Numbered from the stretch's first letter, positions 17,801-26,269 are shown. The stretch: 64,000 nucleotides of DNA from CAYXVF01 sp964468125 (GCA_964468125.1 CAYXVF010000019.1:1-64000), one strand, 5' to 3'. Made by a program: numbers and translations. Notes: generated by a model from the sequence alone, not told the origin.

Positions 17801-19646
17801 GTTCAGCGAGCCGATTCGCACCGATTCTGGCCAGTACAGCGTCGATGGGACGCTCCGGTCCAACGCCATCGGCGGGTCGACGCTTTCGATCGGCGGCAGC
17901 TCTGTGACCCTCACGCCGGGGACTCAGTGGTTCCAAACCCTGGCAGACTCGCAGCTCGTCACAGGCTTCGTGAGAGACCTCGCGGGGAACACGACGGCGA
18001 TCGAAGTCGAGCTCGTCGTCGCAGCGGACGCGGTCTACGTCGATGGTGACGGGGGGAGCGGAGATGGAAGCTCGCCCGGAAGCCCGGCGGGAAGCATCGG
18101 GGACGTGGCGGGCAGCGCAGCACCGGGGGAGATCATTCGCGTGACCGGCGGCACCTACGATGAGACGATCACCCTCGTAGACGGCGTCGCGATCGTCGGA
18201 GGCTGGGACCCGACCTTCACCACGCAGGATCCGCTCACCAACCCGACCGTGCTCGCTCCAACGGATCTCACCTCCGCTCCTGCCGGTTCGCCCACAGGAA
18301 CCGTCAGCTGCAACGTGGCGAGCGGACTGATCAGCGGCTTCGAGATTCGCGGCGCGGGGGGCTCGGGACGGGCCGCGGTCGTCGTCGGCCCGGGGTGCGG
18401 CGCGGAGGTGGTCTTCACCCAGAATCGCATCATCGCGGACACGGTGACCGGGCTTGGCTACGGCGTCTACGTGGAGGGCGGGGCCCAGCCGGCCTTTTTG
18501 GACAACGAAATCCGCGGTGGCTCCGGCAACGGTGAGAGCTACGGTGTCTACGTCGAGCAATCTGGTTCGAGTTTCACGCTCCAGGGCAACATCATCGACG
18601 GATGGCACGGAAACCCAGTGTCTTACGGAGTCTATCACGACGCAGGCGACGGCGTGATTCGGGACAATGAGATCTACGGCGGAACCGGCTCGAAGGGCGG
18701 CTCTGCCCTCGGGCGCACCTGTCCGACCACGGCTGACGGTGAAAGCGTCGGGCTCCTCGTCAATGCCTCACTGGTGATCGAAGAAAACGGCGTATTCGGC
18801 GGGATGAGCAACGCGACGGGAAGCACCTGCGGCCTGAGCGGCGCGAGCACCTCGCGTGGCGGCGTGATCAACACGACGCAGATCGAGCTCGATGAAAACG
18901 CTTTCCTCGCCGGAAGCGGTCCGGCGAGCGGCTGCGCCACGAGTCTCGCGGTCGGCCTCGATACGGCGGACAACGACGTTCTGGAGACACTCGCGGACGG
19001 TGGCCGAGCCTGCGGGGGCGCCGGTGACACATCGATCGCGCTGCGCATTCGGAACGGGGCTACGGTCTCCGTGGAGAATGTCATCGTGACTGGAGGAACC
19101 GCGGCGACAGCCATCGGGATCGATGCGGAACCCACTTCCGGCTACGCAATCATCAACGTTACGGCGATCGACACCTCCGGCGGAGGGAGCGATTCGATCG
19201 GACTGCGATCGGCGAGCGCCGGAAATATGTTCAACACCATCCTCTACGGCTTTGGCACTGGCGTGCTCGAGCAGTCGAGCTCCGGTGCTCTCACCGCGGT
19301 GTCGAATAACGCGTTCCAGTCCACCGTCGCGTACGAGACGTCTTTTTCGGTCGCCTACACGAATGTTGCTGAGCTGGAAGCCGGGCTGATTTCGGCGAGC
19401 GGCAACGTCGACGGCGGCGTCGTGTTCGTCGACCTCGACGGAGCCGACGACGATCTACTCACCTTCGAGGACAACTTCGTCTCACTGAGCAGTCAGAGCT
19501 CCTGCGAAGTTCGCCAAGGCGGGGTCGCGAACATCACCATCGAGTCCTTCGACATCGAGGGCTTCGAGCGTACGGCGAGCCTCACCTGTGGCCCGACGAA
19601 TTCCGATGCTGCGGGCTGGTCGATCGGAGCTTACGAGCGCGATTGA
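14898..19646 (+). CDS. Large lipoprotein: Ig-like repeats plus right-handed beta-helix
   Basis: A 1582-residue surface lipoprotein. ATG 14898 leads a signal peptide ending in ATLLACGT (lipobox), then a Gly/Ser linker (GGSGGGFGSGGGGGGS). Two Ig-like domains with the TVAPTVQIT / DTEPPTISIT pattern come first, then eight repeats of 83-96 residues (about residues 238-950). Each repeat has an aromatic core Y-x-Y-x-LDGG, a GPxxVxxPI stretch, LxxGxHTLEVxG and WxVDxTPP. A further SbsA/Ig-type domain (VIRFSEPIRTDSG) leads to a beta-helix from about residue 1045 (AVYVDGDGGSGDGSSPGSPAGSI, then repeated GxxNxIxGG-like rungs), as in DUF1565 proteins. Binding target unknown; probably a long adhesive or matrix protein. 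The 3' end overlaps the convergent hydrolase gene by 16 bp. Confidence 0.82.
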   Translation: MNTLGRVVVGFPTTMLLATLLACGTSTPEDFGGSGGGFGSGGGGGGSQVDTVAPTVQITQPVNNSIAPPGFVTLTGTASDNDALERVEVEIRGRSPEMAAGLDNWTYRTPELAAGTYVFIARAIDSSGNTAETQVTVSLQPGAVDTEPPTISITSPAEDAVIGAGPFIVQGTAVDNVGVARVDARLNLSGTVVQATGTDAWSAQLDATSLTSGEHLIIVSGRDLSGNMASIVTRTIVVDRSLPVAEILSAPANPTTSGDASFIIGGANVATYSYSVDGGAFSGAIPVADPIVVSGLRDGPHQLQVVGISIDSVTQVTPTVYDWVVDTTPPIAEVSAPENPTSSDSVSLTVSGDDVSYYRSRLDGGPYSTLTPITTPISEGALAEGAHTIEVLGSDILGNEQLAPTVVTWLIDQTPPDPSITMVTGGPGTITTSDDIDITVGGPGIDEYYYQVDDGPLLGPFPVDQPINIDDLPEGEHTILIYGVDEAGNIQDPPTVITFTIDLDAVVAVVSQPPARTNATSVTLNVSGVDEYRYRLTPPSGAQGPLLGPTNVITPINIDTVAPSPAEGAYSVEVFGISGGTEQVIATVVGFIVDRTPPTAVLANTPPAQTNQPFLNVSVGGAEVATYRYQLDGGPVQGPFDVSAPIADSGIADGPHTLSVFGIDLAGNEQSTATTHNWTVNTGSATAVLSGVPDALTTLNFATITVSGSGVVQYRYRLDGGSLSSPIDVSEPIVLTGLSNGLRTLEVFAINAVGTIQSSPTVATWTVDASVPEAILNNPPPTQTGEESFTFTVSGNGVFEYVYSLDGFAEQGPFPVATPIQVGPLPQGFHYIDLYGINRAGLRQTTPTTYSWSIVQVGPGIAQVDGIDPFTNQTSQSAVVSGLNVESFRWRLDGGAFSAPIPVPVPAAASLNFEVGEGPHTLEVVGINGAGEEQATPTVVSFTVDLTPPEIVSSSIGVILPDDTVVIRFSEPIRTDSGQYSVDGTLRSNAIGGSTLSIGGSSVTLTPGTQWFQTLADSQLVTGFVRDLAGNTTAIEVELVVAADAVYVDGDGGSGDGSSPGSPAGSIGDVAGSAAPGEIIRVTGGTYDETITLVDGVAIVGGWDPTFTTQDPLTNPTVLAPTDLTSAPAGSPTGTVSCNVASGLISGFEIRGAGGSGRAAVVVGPGCGAEVVFTQNRIIADTVTGLGYGVYVEGGAQPAFLDNEIRGGSGNGESYGVYVEQSGSSFTLQGNIIDGWHGNPVSYGVYHDAGDGVIRDNEIYGGTGSKGGSALGRTCPTTADGESVGLLVNASLVIEENGVFGGMSNATGSTCGLSGASTSRGGVINTTQIELDENAFLAGSGPASGCATSLAVGLDTADNDVLETLADGGRACGGAGDTSIALRIRNGATVSVENVIVTGGTAATAIGIDAEPTSGYAIINVTAIDTSGGGSDSIGLRSASAGNMFNTILYGFGTGVLEQSSSGALTAVSNNAFQSTVAYETSFSVAYTNVAELEAGLISASGNVDGGVVFVDLDGADDDLLTFEDNFVSLSSQSSCEVRQGGVANITIESFDIEGFERTASLTCGPTNSDAAGWSIGAYERD
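15610..17745 (+). repeat. Eight tandem Ig-like coding repeats
   Basis: Inside the large lipoprotein, the core Y-x-Y-x-LDGG recurs at nucleotide positions near 15714, 15964, 16240, 16492, 16779, 17037, 17298 and 17560, a spacing of 250-287 bp. The copies have diverged at DNA level but keep the protein pattern, so they are an old protein-domain expansion, not a recent DNA duplication. Confidence 0.75.
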
Positions 19647-21295
19647 TCCGTGCCTTCCGCGAGCTGGTCTGCGCGTTCTTGCTCGATCGTGCGCTTCACC
19701 CGGCGAAAGAGTAGGTAGACGAAGCCGACGAGGAGGAGAGGAATGACCACCGTGAGAAGGGTGAGGATCCATTGCATCGTCGCGAGCCGCAGGCGAGGCG
19801 TGAAGGTCCAGGGGAGCTTCGTCAGCCGTGAGCCGTCGGCCTCGCCACCGTTGAGGTAGCTCGCGGCCATGCGGGCCATCTCGTTGGGCTGAAGCGCCCA
19901 TCCTTCCGAGGCCAAGACGGCCTCCTCCACCGTGACGCGCTCCACGCGAGCCAGACGTGCGGCGAAGGCGGGCGTCGCCACTTCGAGGGTCGGGTCCACG
20001 GTTCCGTGAATGAAGAGTGCCTCGGGCTTTGCGGGCCCGGCGTCTTTAGGAGGGGCCACTTCGGTCGCGGATTCAGACGGGATGACGGTCTCGGAGCCCG
20101 TTTCTCGTGGTTCCGCGGCTTGCGCGGGCGCGGGCGCAGGCGCGTCGAGGGGGAGCCATTCGGGGTCGGGGGCGGCTCCGTAGAGGAGCAAGCGCGCCGG
20201 CGAGCCGAGGAGGTGATCGGGAGAGCGTTGATTCTCCGCGCGGTAGTCGCGCTCCGGGTCAAAGCCCAAGGGAACGGTCTTGGCCAGGGCGTCGCCCCAA
20301 ATGAAGAGGTTCTGCCCGATGCTGTCGCCGAGCCAGCTCATCATGGCGAGTCCGGCGTAGGAGCCATCCCCTGCCGCGGCCCAGGCGTCGACGGAGCGGA
20401 CCGTGGATTCGCGCCCGAGCAAGGAGAGCGCCGTCACCAGAGAAAGGCGCCCGGAGTCGATCGAGGTGAACGCCCAACGTGAGGGCAGGCCCGCTCGGCC
20501 ACGTTCGATCGCATCGAGCAAGTCGTCGCTATCGCAGTTCTCGCTTCCGGCGCAGCGACCTGCGATCGCTTCGAGGTGGCGTTGGAGCGCGTCGGCGTCG
20601 AGGAGGAAGGGACCGAGCGGCGCCGGTGAAGTGGCGACGATTCGAGCGACCCGGCCCGGATAGCGCTCCGCGAAGGCGAGGGCGACCTGCATGCCAAAGC
20701 CGTCGGCGAGAACGTGGACCCGTTCGTACTCGAGCACCGCGAGCGCTTCGTTCAGATCGCGTGCGACGTCGTCGAGTCCGAAATCCGCGAGCGAATGACC
20801 GGACTCGCGGAGGCGCTCGAGACAGTCGCGCGTGGCTCGTTGCACCTGGTCGAGGTGCGCTTCGGTCAGCGCCGGCGTTTCACGAATGACTCGGGCGACC
20901 TCGTTGCATTCGAGGGTGACGGAGCTGTCCGCGCCCCGGTAGCCGAGGCGCAGGAAATCGTTGCCTTGGGTCAGCTCGCGCGGCGGTAGGAAGTTGAAGT
21001 TGCTCTGTCCCGGTCCGTTCCCGAGGAACAGGATCGGGAGGGCCTCCGCCCCCGGGGCTTGTGCCTTGATCCGCTGCAGGGGCAGCGAGAGAAGCGCGTC
21101 GCCACCGCTCTCACGCTCTCGCACGACCAGCGTGCCGCAGAGCCCGTTGACGGGACCATCGAGCGTGTCGACCTCGCAGGGCTCGAGGCGCGGGTCTTCG
21201 AGGTTTGCCTCCTCGTCGAGCTCGGGGAGGGTGCGCATGCGGGATTCGCCGCAGGCGAAGGACAACGCGAGCATGAGAAGAGCGGTTCGCTTCAT
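19631..21295 (-). CDS. Membrane-anchored alpha/beta-hydrolase-like lipoprotein, probably non-catalytic
   Basis: A 554-residue protein starting at ATG 21295; the signal peptide ends in LSFAC. It resembles the TAP/proline-iminopeptidase branch: LPILFLGNGPGQSN (oxyanion region), DFLRLGYRGADSS (family DQRGxGxS), VARDLNEALAVLEYERVHVL, VALAFAERYPGRVARIVATSPAP, and a late FIHGTVDPTLEVATP. The nucleophile elbow, normally GxSxG, reads A-D-G-F-G (197-201) with Gly199 where Ser belongs, and the expected C-terminal His region reads ASEGWAL. So the fold is kept but at least two triad residues appear lost. A Pro/Ala-rich linker is followed near residue 500 by a transmembrane helix (WILTLLTVVIPLLLVGFVYL) and a basic cytoplasmic tail. 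An ATG with no Shine-Dalgarno and a close -10-like hexamer suggest a leaderless transcript. Confidence 0.75.
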   Translation of the reverse strand: MKRTALLMLALSFACGESRMRTLPELDEEANLEDPRLEPCEVDTLDGPVNGLCGTLVVRERESGGDALLSLPLQRIKAQAPGAEALPILFLGNGPGQSNFNFLPPRELTQGNDFLRLGYRGADSSVTLECNEVARVIRETPALTEAHLDQVQRATRDCLERLRESGHSLADFGLDDVARDLNEALAVLEYERVHVLADGFGMQVALAFAERYPGRVARIVATSPAPLGPFLLDADALQRHLEAIAGRCAGSENCDSDDLLDAIERGRAGLPSRWAFTSIDSGRLSLVTALSLLGRESTVRSVDAWAAAGDGSYAGLAMMSWLGDSIGQNLFIWGDALAKTVPLGFDPERDYRAENQRSPDHLLGSPARLLLYGAAPDPEWLPLDAPAPAPAQAAEPRETGSETVIPSESATEVAPPKDAGPAKPEALFIHGTVDPTLEVATPAFAARLARVERVTVEEAVLASEGWALQPNEMARMAASYLNGGEADGSRLTKLPWTFTPRLRLATMQWILTLLTVVIPLLLVGFVYLLFRRVKRTIEQERADQLAEGTDQSRS

Positions 21296-21302
21296 GGCGA
21301 GC

Positions 21303-21331
21303 GATGTAATGGTCGATCCGATTCCGGGCAA
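21303..21331 (-). promoter_or_regulatory. Possible promoter giving a leaderless mRNA for the alpha/beta-hydrolase-like gene
   Basis: On the minus strand TTGCCC (21326-21331), a 17-bp spacer and TACATC (21303-21308) end 7 bases before the ATG. There is no purine-rich ribosome-binding site between them. The -10 match is only partial. Confidence 0.3.
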
Positions 21332-21399
21332 GCGCCGGCTTGACGCGCTCGGGCGCTGCGAACTACTTTCCGCGGGCCCAGACAAGCGAGGAGAGTGAC

Positions 21400-22449
21400 G
21401 TGAGACTACGTACGGCCCTGGTGGGAGTGTCCCTGGTTCTTGGTGCTGTTGCCTGCAAGAAGGAAATCCCGGTCTCCGAGCTGGCGGCGAGGGTCAATGG
21501 TGAGCCGGTTCTGAAGAAGGACTTTGAGGCAGCGGTGGCTCAAAACCTATCGCGCTACGAAAATGCGGGTCACACGCTCGGCGACCCGGTGAAGGAGCGG
21601 ATCAAGGAGAGCGTCCTGCGCCGTCTCGTCGAGCACAAGATCATGCAGCTCGAAGCGAAAAAGCTGAAAGTGGAGGTGACGCCCGCCGAGGTCGAAGAGC
21701 GCTTCCAAGAGCACAAGGGTCGCTGGCGCACCGAGGAGCAGTTTCAGGACTATCTGAAGCGCTCGCAGAACAGTGTCGAGAACATGAAGCGTGACCTCGA
21801 GCGCAACATGCTGCGTGATCGCGTCGTTGAGAAACTCGCCGGCGACGTGAACATCACCGACGAGGATGCAAAGAGCTACTACGATGAGCACCCGGAGCGC
21901 TTCGTGAACAAGGAGCGCGTTCGCGTCAGCCGGATCTACAAGCGGATCACCCCGGCGATGAAAGACGCGGACAAAGAGAAGCTGCGCAGCGAGGCGAAAC
22001 GGCTTGCGGAGCTCGCGAAGAAACCCGACGCGAGCTTCGCCGAGCTCGCCCGCGAGAACAGTGACGCGGCCGATGCCAAGAAGAATGGCGAGCTCGGCTG
22101 GGTGCTGCGAGGTCGCATGCCACCGGAATTCGAGCAGGTCGCTTTCACCCTGGAGCCTGGACAGGTCTCCGGCGCGGTCGAAACGCGCACGGGCTTCGAG
22201 ATCATCAAGGTGTGGGAGCGCCAGCCGGAAAGCCGCCGCCCTCTCGAAGAAGTGGCGGCGACCATCAAGACCTCGCTCGAAGCACGCGAACGCAACAAAC
22301 GGCGGCGCGACGTGCTGAAGCAGCTCCAAGAGGCGGCGAAGGTCGAAACGTTTCTCGAGTTCGAGACGGGACGGACGCCTTCCGCGCGCGGCAAGCTCCC
22401 GATCGAGCAGCCGAAGCGGCCGAAGGCCACGCAGCCGCAGGCAGAATGA
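21400..22449 (+). CDS. PpiC/SurA-like peptidyl-prolyl cis-trans isomerase lipoprotein
   Basis: A 349-residue periplasmic foldase. GTG 21400 is preceded by AGGAGAG, and the signal peptide ends in LGAVAC (Cys19). Residues about 30-165 form a SurA-N-like helical chaperone arm (VNGEPVLKKDFEAAV, VLRRLVEHKIMQLEAKK). The parvulin PPIase domain lies about 185-285, with FVNKERVRVSRIY, SFAELARENSDAADAKKNGELGWV, MPPEFEQVAFTLEPGQVSGAVETRTGFEIIKV. A charged C-terminal tail with KPKRPK-like stretches follows. Family members help outer-membrane or secreted proteins fold. The gene stands alone, 3 bp from the convergent Cys-rich lipoprotein gene. Confidence 0.9.
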   Translation: MRLRTALVGVSLVLGAVACKKEIPVSELAARVNGEPVLKKDFEAAVAQNLSRYENAGHTLGDPVKERIKESVLRRLVEHKIMQLEAKKLKVEVTPAEVEERFQEHKGRWRTEEQFQDYLKRSQNSVENMKRDLERNMLRDRVVEKLAGDVNITDEDAKSYYDEHPERFVNKERVRVSRIYKRITPAMKDADKEKLRSEAKRLAELAKKPDASFAELARENSDAADAKKNGELGWVLRGRMPPEFEQVAFTLEPGQVSGAVETRTGFEIIKVWERQPESRRPLEEVAATIKTSLEARERNKRRRDVLKQLQEAAKVETFLEFETGRTPSARGKLPIEQPKRPKATQPQAE

Positions 22450-22452
22450 GTG

Positions 22453-23580
22453 TCAGCGGGTGCAGACCGGGTTGGTCCCCGCGAGCTCGCCGCAGCTGAC
22501 TCCGGTCTCTTTGACGCAGGCTCGGGTCGTCGTCCGGCACTGCCCGAAGGTGTCCCCGGCGCTCGGAACCTGAACGCATTCCAGACCGCAATCTTCTGAG
22601 CCTGCGCAGGGCAAACCGGTGATCGCGCAAATGCCCGCGTCGCAGGCGCAATCGAGGCCGCTGTTGCAGCCGCGACTGATGTTGACGCAGATGCCCTGCT
22701 GGCAGAGAGAGCCGACCGTTCCATCGATGAAGCGGACCGCGTCGTAGACGCCGTTGCAGTCTGCCTCGCCGACGCATTCACAGAAGGCCTGGGTGCTCTC
22801 CGAGCGTCCAACACAACGGCCGCCGTTGCTGCACGACGCGTCGTTGGTGCAGGGGGTTCCTACGAGTGTGAGCCCAACGCAGTTTCCAAAGCCGCCCGGG
22901 CAATCGCCGACGTCATCGCAGACGGTGGCGCAGTAGCCGTCCCCTGGGTTCACGCCTGTGTCGTCGATCAAGCAGGCCAAACCTTGCTCGCAGGTAACTC
23001 CCGCTCCGTTGTTGCAGAACTGGCAGAGCTCGTCGCGGTCCGGGTGGGGTTCGCAGCTCTGAAATGCTGCGTTGCAGCGGTCGCCGTAGTCGCAGTACTC
23101 CGGATCGGCGACTCCGCGCTCGACTGGGCAGCGCTCGCACGCACCCGCTACTTGACCTGCCACACACTGTCCGCCGTCGCACACATCGCCGAGGAGGCAA
23201 TCACCGGCGTTTCGACACCCGCTCGTGCAGGTCTTGCTCTGTGGGTTGCAGAACTGCCCGAGGGGACAATGAATGTTGAACTCGCAGGACGTGGCGAGGA
23301 TGCAAGTTCCACCGCTTCGCTCGCCCGCAGAGCAGATCTCGTTCGCCTCGCAGTCCTGGTTGCCGACGCACTGGGGAGCGACTTGACAGATTCCGAAGCT
23401 GTTGCAAACCCGACCGTCACCGCAGACATCGTCCGTGCGGCACTTGCAGAGTGCGTCTTCGCAGAAGAACCCCGCTGGGCAATCCGGGTCGCTGGCGCAG
23501 GCGCCTGCGGCGGGCTCAGAGTCAGAACAGGCCGCGCCGAGCGAGAGCAGGGCCAGATACACGCCGACGCGTGGGGTCAT
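22453..23580 (-). CDS. Cysteine-rich secreted lipoprotein (EGF-like modules)
   Basis: A 375-residue lipoprotein starting at ATG 23580, which overlaps the upstream vWA gene stop as ATGA. The signal peptide ends in SLGAACS. The rest is built of short disulfide-rich units spaced like those of myxobacterial Cys-rich proteins: CASDPDCPAGFFCEDALC, CGDGRVCNSFGIC, CVGNQDCEANEICS, HCPLGQFCNPQSKTC, CLLGDVCDGGQC and so on to a final CxEL and C-terminal CTR. Such units resemble EGF-like or Dickkopf-like cysteine modules and suggest an extracellular binding role. No catalytic motif is seen. It is translationally coupled to the vWA lipoprotein, so the two probably form one surface complex. Confidence 0.78.
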   Translation of the reverse strand: MTPRVGVYLALLSLGAACSDSEPAAGACASDPDCPAGFFCEDALCKCRTDDVCGDGRVCNSFGICQVAPQCVGNQDCEANEICSAGERSGGTCILATSCEFNIHCPLGQFCNPQSKTCTSGCRNAGDCLLGDVCDGGQCVAGQVAGACERCPVERGVADPEYCDYGDRCNAAFQSCEPHPDRDELCQFCNNGAGVTCEQGLACLIDDTGVNPGDGYCATVCDDVGDCPGGFGNCVGLTLVGTPCTNDASCSNGGRCVGRSESTQAFCECVGEADCNGVYDAVRFIDGTVGSLCQQGICVNISRGCNSGLDCACDAGICAITGLPCAGSEDCGLECVQVPSAGDTFGQCRTTTRACVKETGVSCGELAGTNPVCTR

Positions 23581-24620
23581 GGGGTGCTCCCGGTGGCGAG
23601 CCGGTACTCGACGGTGATGTTGGCCTGGGCGCCGGGGATGACGTCCACCCCGAAGACGATCGCGTTTCGATCCGAGTCGTAGCTCCATCCCGCTTGCGTA
23701 CCTTCCGGGATCGGGACGGGCTCGGGCGCGCCGACCTCCTGGACGCGGACGCAGAACGGAGCCGGCGGCACGTCCGGGCAGTCCACCGGTCCGCCGGTTT
23801 GTGGTGCGCCGGTCAGCTCGAAGACCGACTGCAGACCGGCGGCGCTGTTGGAAAGCCGGGAGAGCGCCTCGGAGAACTCGGAGCAGATGCTCGCGAGCTC
23901 GCCACCGCTCAGGCGGGCGAGCTCGGCGTAGCGTTCGCCCGGGCGGTTTGCTTCCCCGCGCGTAGGCTCGAAGCAGGGGGGCTCATCCGGCGGCGAGACG
24001 ATGGCGGACACGCTGATCAGCGCCTCATTTCCCGCGCCTTTGTAGGCCTCGACGACGCGGTGGTAGTAGCCGGTGGGGCCGAAGCTCTCGTCGTCTTCGT
24101 CACTCACCATGATGACGAAGAGCGCCGCGTCGTCGCGGAAAAACCCCGGATTCGGTGGGGTTGGCGCGGTGCTTGGAACCCAGCCGGGTCCCACGCCGAG
24201 GGCCAGGGTCATGGTTTCAAAGCCTCGCTCCACCGGGGAGCCGTCGGTCCCGAGCGCCACATTCTCGAGGAAAACACTCGCGGCGTTTGGCGTAGAAGGG
24301 GTGATGAAAGGAACGTCGCTCAGGCCGCGATTCAGAACGCCGCCATCGGCCGGATCGGTCGAGATCACGCCGATGTGATAGTCGACCGCCGTTGCGATGA
24401 GGGTATTGATGAAAGACTGAAAAGACAGACCCAGGCCGTCTTGCTCCTGGCCCATCGAGTCCGAGTTGTCCACGACCCACAGCACGTCGATCCGGGCCGA
24501 GGCATTTTGCGTGAACTGCTCGGTAGTGGGTTCGAGGGAGCGCAGCGTGTCCTCGCTGCAGCCGCAGAGGCAGGCCAGGAGAGCCAGCCCCCGCAGTCCG
24601 ATGGAATCGAGCCGGACCAT
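23577..24620 (-). CDS. von Willebrand factor A domain lipoprotein
   Basis: A 347-residue lipoprotein; the signal ends in LACLCGCS. A vWA domain begins at about residue 43 with IDVLWVVDNSDSMG, giving an intact MIDAS DxSxS (Asp51, Ser53, Ser55); later come DYHIGVISTD and FVIMVSDEDDESFG, which supply the remaining metal-site loops. The C-terminal 80 residues form a separate beta domain (FCVRVQEVG, ITVEYRLATGS). vWA lipoproteins mediate protein-protein contacts through a divalent metal. ATG 24620 has GAGGGGAG 8 bases upstream. First gene of a two-gene unit with the Cys-rich lipoprotein. Confidence 0.85.
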   Translation of the reverse strand: MVRLDSIGLRGLALLACLCGCSEDTLRSLEPTTEQFTQNASARIDVLWVVDNSDSMGQEQDGLGLSFQSFINTLIATAVDYHIGVISTDPADGGVLNRGLSDVPFITPSTPNAASVFLENVALGTDGSPVERGFETMTLALGVGPGWVPSTAPTPPNPGFFRDDAALFVIMVSDEDDESFGPTGYYHRVVEAYKGAGNEALISVSAIVSPPDEPPCFEPTRGEANRPGERYAELARLSGGELASICSEFSEALSRLSNSAAGLQSVFELTGAPQTGGPVDCPDVPPAPFCVRVQEVGAPEPVPIPEGTQAGWSYDSDRNAIVFGVDVIPGAQANITVEYRLATGSTP

Positions 24621-24740
24621 TCGCTATACTCCCCTCGAATTCGGCGTCTCAACGACGTTCTGCGACCGAAGACGCCGGTTCTAGTGGGCACGTGGACGGG
24701 TTGTCAAACGCTGGAGAGCGCTCGAGGAGTCCAGGCGGGA

Positions 24741-26240
24741 GTGGCATCGATCGAGCAAAATGAGGTGGGGGGAGCGCCGCAGCAGGCGGCGCGGATTCTG
24801 GTCGTCGATGACGAGCCGGTCATCCTCGATATTCTCCGCGACGTCCTTGAGTACGAGGGATTCTCCGTGTCGACGGTCGGCGATGGCGAGCTCGCCCTGC
24901 AGCGGATCCGCACCGAAGCGTTCGATCTCCTCCTCACGGACCTCAAGATGCCGCGCATCGACGGCCTCCAGCTCATCAAGCGGATCGCGGACGAGGGGAT
25001 CGGCGAGCGTTTCAAGACCGTGATCATGACCGGCTTCGGCACCGTAGAAACCGCCGTGGAGGCGATGAAGAACGGCGCCTTCGACTACATACTGAAACCC
25101 TTTAAGCCCGAAGAGGTGGTGCGCCTCATTCGCCGCGCCTTGGCCGAGCTGGAGCTGCAGCGCGAGAACATGGCGCTGCGCGAGACCCTCGGATTCTACG
25201 AGCTCAGTCAAGCGCTCTCGAGCTCCATGGGGCTCGATGAGCAGCTCACCCTGATCGCGGACATGGTGCGAAACAACCTCGGCGCAGATGGCGTCTCCGT
25301 CCAGACCCTCGACCCGGAGGCTCCTTCGCACTTCGTTCAGCGCTTGTGTACCGGTCGAAAGGTTCACATTGAGGCGAGCAAGGTGCTCGGTGAGCTCGAG
25401 GACGCCGGTCGCCTCTTTGCCCACGGGGATGAGGTTCGGGACTGGGTGAGCGACGACCCCATTCCTCCGAGTGGCCTCGTCGGAGCGCCACTGAAAGTCC
25501 GGGGAGTGCCCCTCGGATTCATCGCTGCGTACACACACGAGGCGGGAAAACGCTTCACGGAAGGGCAACGAAAAGGACTGAGTGTCCTCGGCGCGCGAGC
25601 GGCGAGTGCGATCGAGCAAGACCGCATGTATCGCAACCTTCGCGACAGCGTGACGGCGACCATCGAGTCCTTGGCGCGTGCGCTCGAGGCGAAGGACCTC
25701 TACACGGCCGGTCACTCGGACCGCGTTGCGATCTACGGTCGTTTGATCGCCAAAGCGGTGGGTCTGGACGAGTCGGAGCAGGAGCGCACGTACCACGGCG
25801 GCTTGCTGCACGACATCGGCAAAATCGGCATCAATCTCGCGGTGCTGAACAAGGCGCAGAAGCTGACCCAAGAAGAATACGAAATGTTCAAGAGCCACAC
25901 CGTGCTCGGAAAACGCATCATAGAGCCGGTGAAGTTCCTGCGGCCGCTGATTCCCTTCGTCTACGCGCATCACGAGGCATGGGATGGACGAGGCTATCCG
26001 GAAGGCTTGGAGGGGGAAGCGATCCCCTTCGAGGGACGCTTGCTGGCGGTGGCCGACAGCTACGACGCGATGACGAGCAACCGGCCGTACCGTAAAGCCC
26101 TGCCGCACGACATCGCGGTGGCGGAGCTGCGTCGGTGCTCGGGCAAGCAGTTCGACGGAACCTACGTGAAGGCCTTCCTCGACGTGATCGAAGACTACCG
26201 AGAAGACGAGCGCAAAGCAGGCAAACCGGTCCCCGAGTGA
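24741..26240 (+). CDS. Response regulator with GAF-like and HD-GYP domains (cyclic-di-GMP phosphodiesterase)
   Basis: About 499 residues. The receiver domain (about 15-135) has acidic DDEP, the phosphoacceptor Asp67 in LLLTDLKMP, a Thr-containing VIMTGFGT and Lys in YILKPF. A coiled helix leads to a GAF-like domain (about 160-310). The HD-GYP domain follows with AGHSDRVAIYGRLIA, HDIGKIGIN (His357), EYEMFKSHTVLGKRII, HHEAWDGRGYPEGL and VADSYDAMTSNRPYR; all signature residues are present, so c-di-GMP hydrolysis is expected. The frame is open more than 1 kb upstream, but only antisense to the vWA gene; GTG 24741 (MASIEQNEVGG) with GAGGAG upstream is my choice, and other starts nearby are possible. 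The cognate kinase is not in the window. Confidence 0.88.
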   Translation: MASIEQNEVGGAPQQAARILVVDDEPVILDILRDVLEYEGFSVSTVGDGELALQRIRTEAFDLLLTDLKMPRIDGLQLIKRIADEGIGERFKTVIMTGFGTVETAVEAMKNGAFDYILKPFKPEEVVRLIRRALAELELQRENMALRETLGFYELSQALSSSMGLDEQLTLIADMVRNNLGADGVSVQTLDPEAPSHFVQRLCTGRKVHIEASKVLGELEDAGRLFAHGDEVRDWVSDDPIPPSGLVGAPLKVRGVPLGFIAAYTHEAGKRFTEGQRKGLSVLGARAASAIEQDRMYRNLRDSVTATIESLARALEAKDLYTAGHSDRVAIYGRLIAKAVGLDESEQERTYHGGLLHDIGKIGINLAVLNKAQKLTQEEYEMFKSHTVLGKRIIEPVKFLRPLIPFVYAHHEAWDGRGYPEGLEGEAIPFEGRLLAVADSYDAMTSNRPYRKALPHDIAVAELRRCSGKQFDGTYVKAFLDVIEDYREDERKAGKPVPE

Positions 26241-26269
26241 CTCGGACTCGGTGAGACATGCTCTCTGCC

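Noticed and set aside
23451..24740. N-terminal extension of the HD-GYP regulator to 929 residues
   Set aside because: The extra 430 residues are antisense to the vWA and Cys-rich lipoprotein genes and show no domain.
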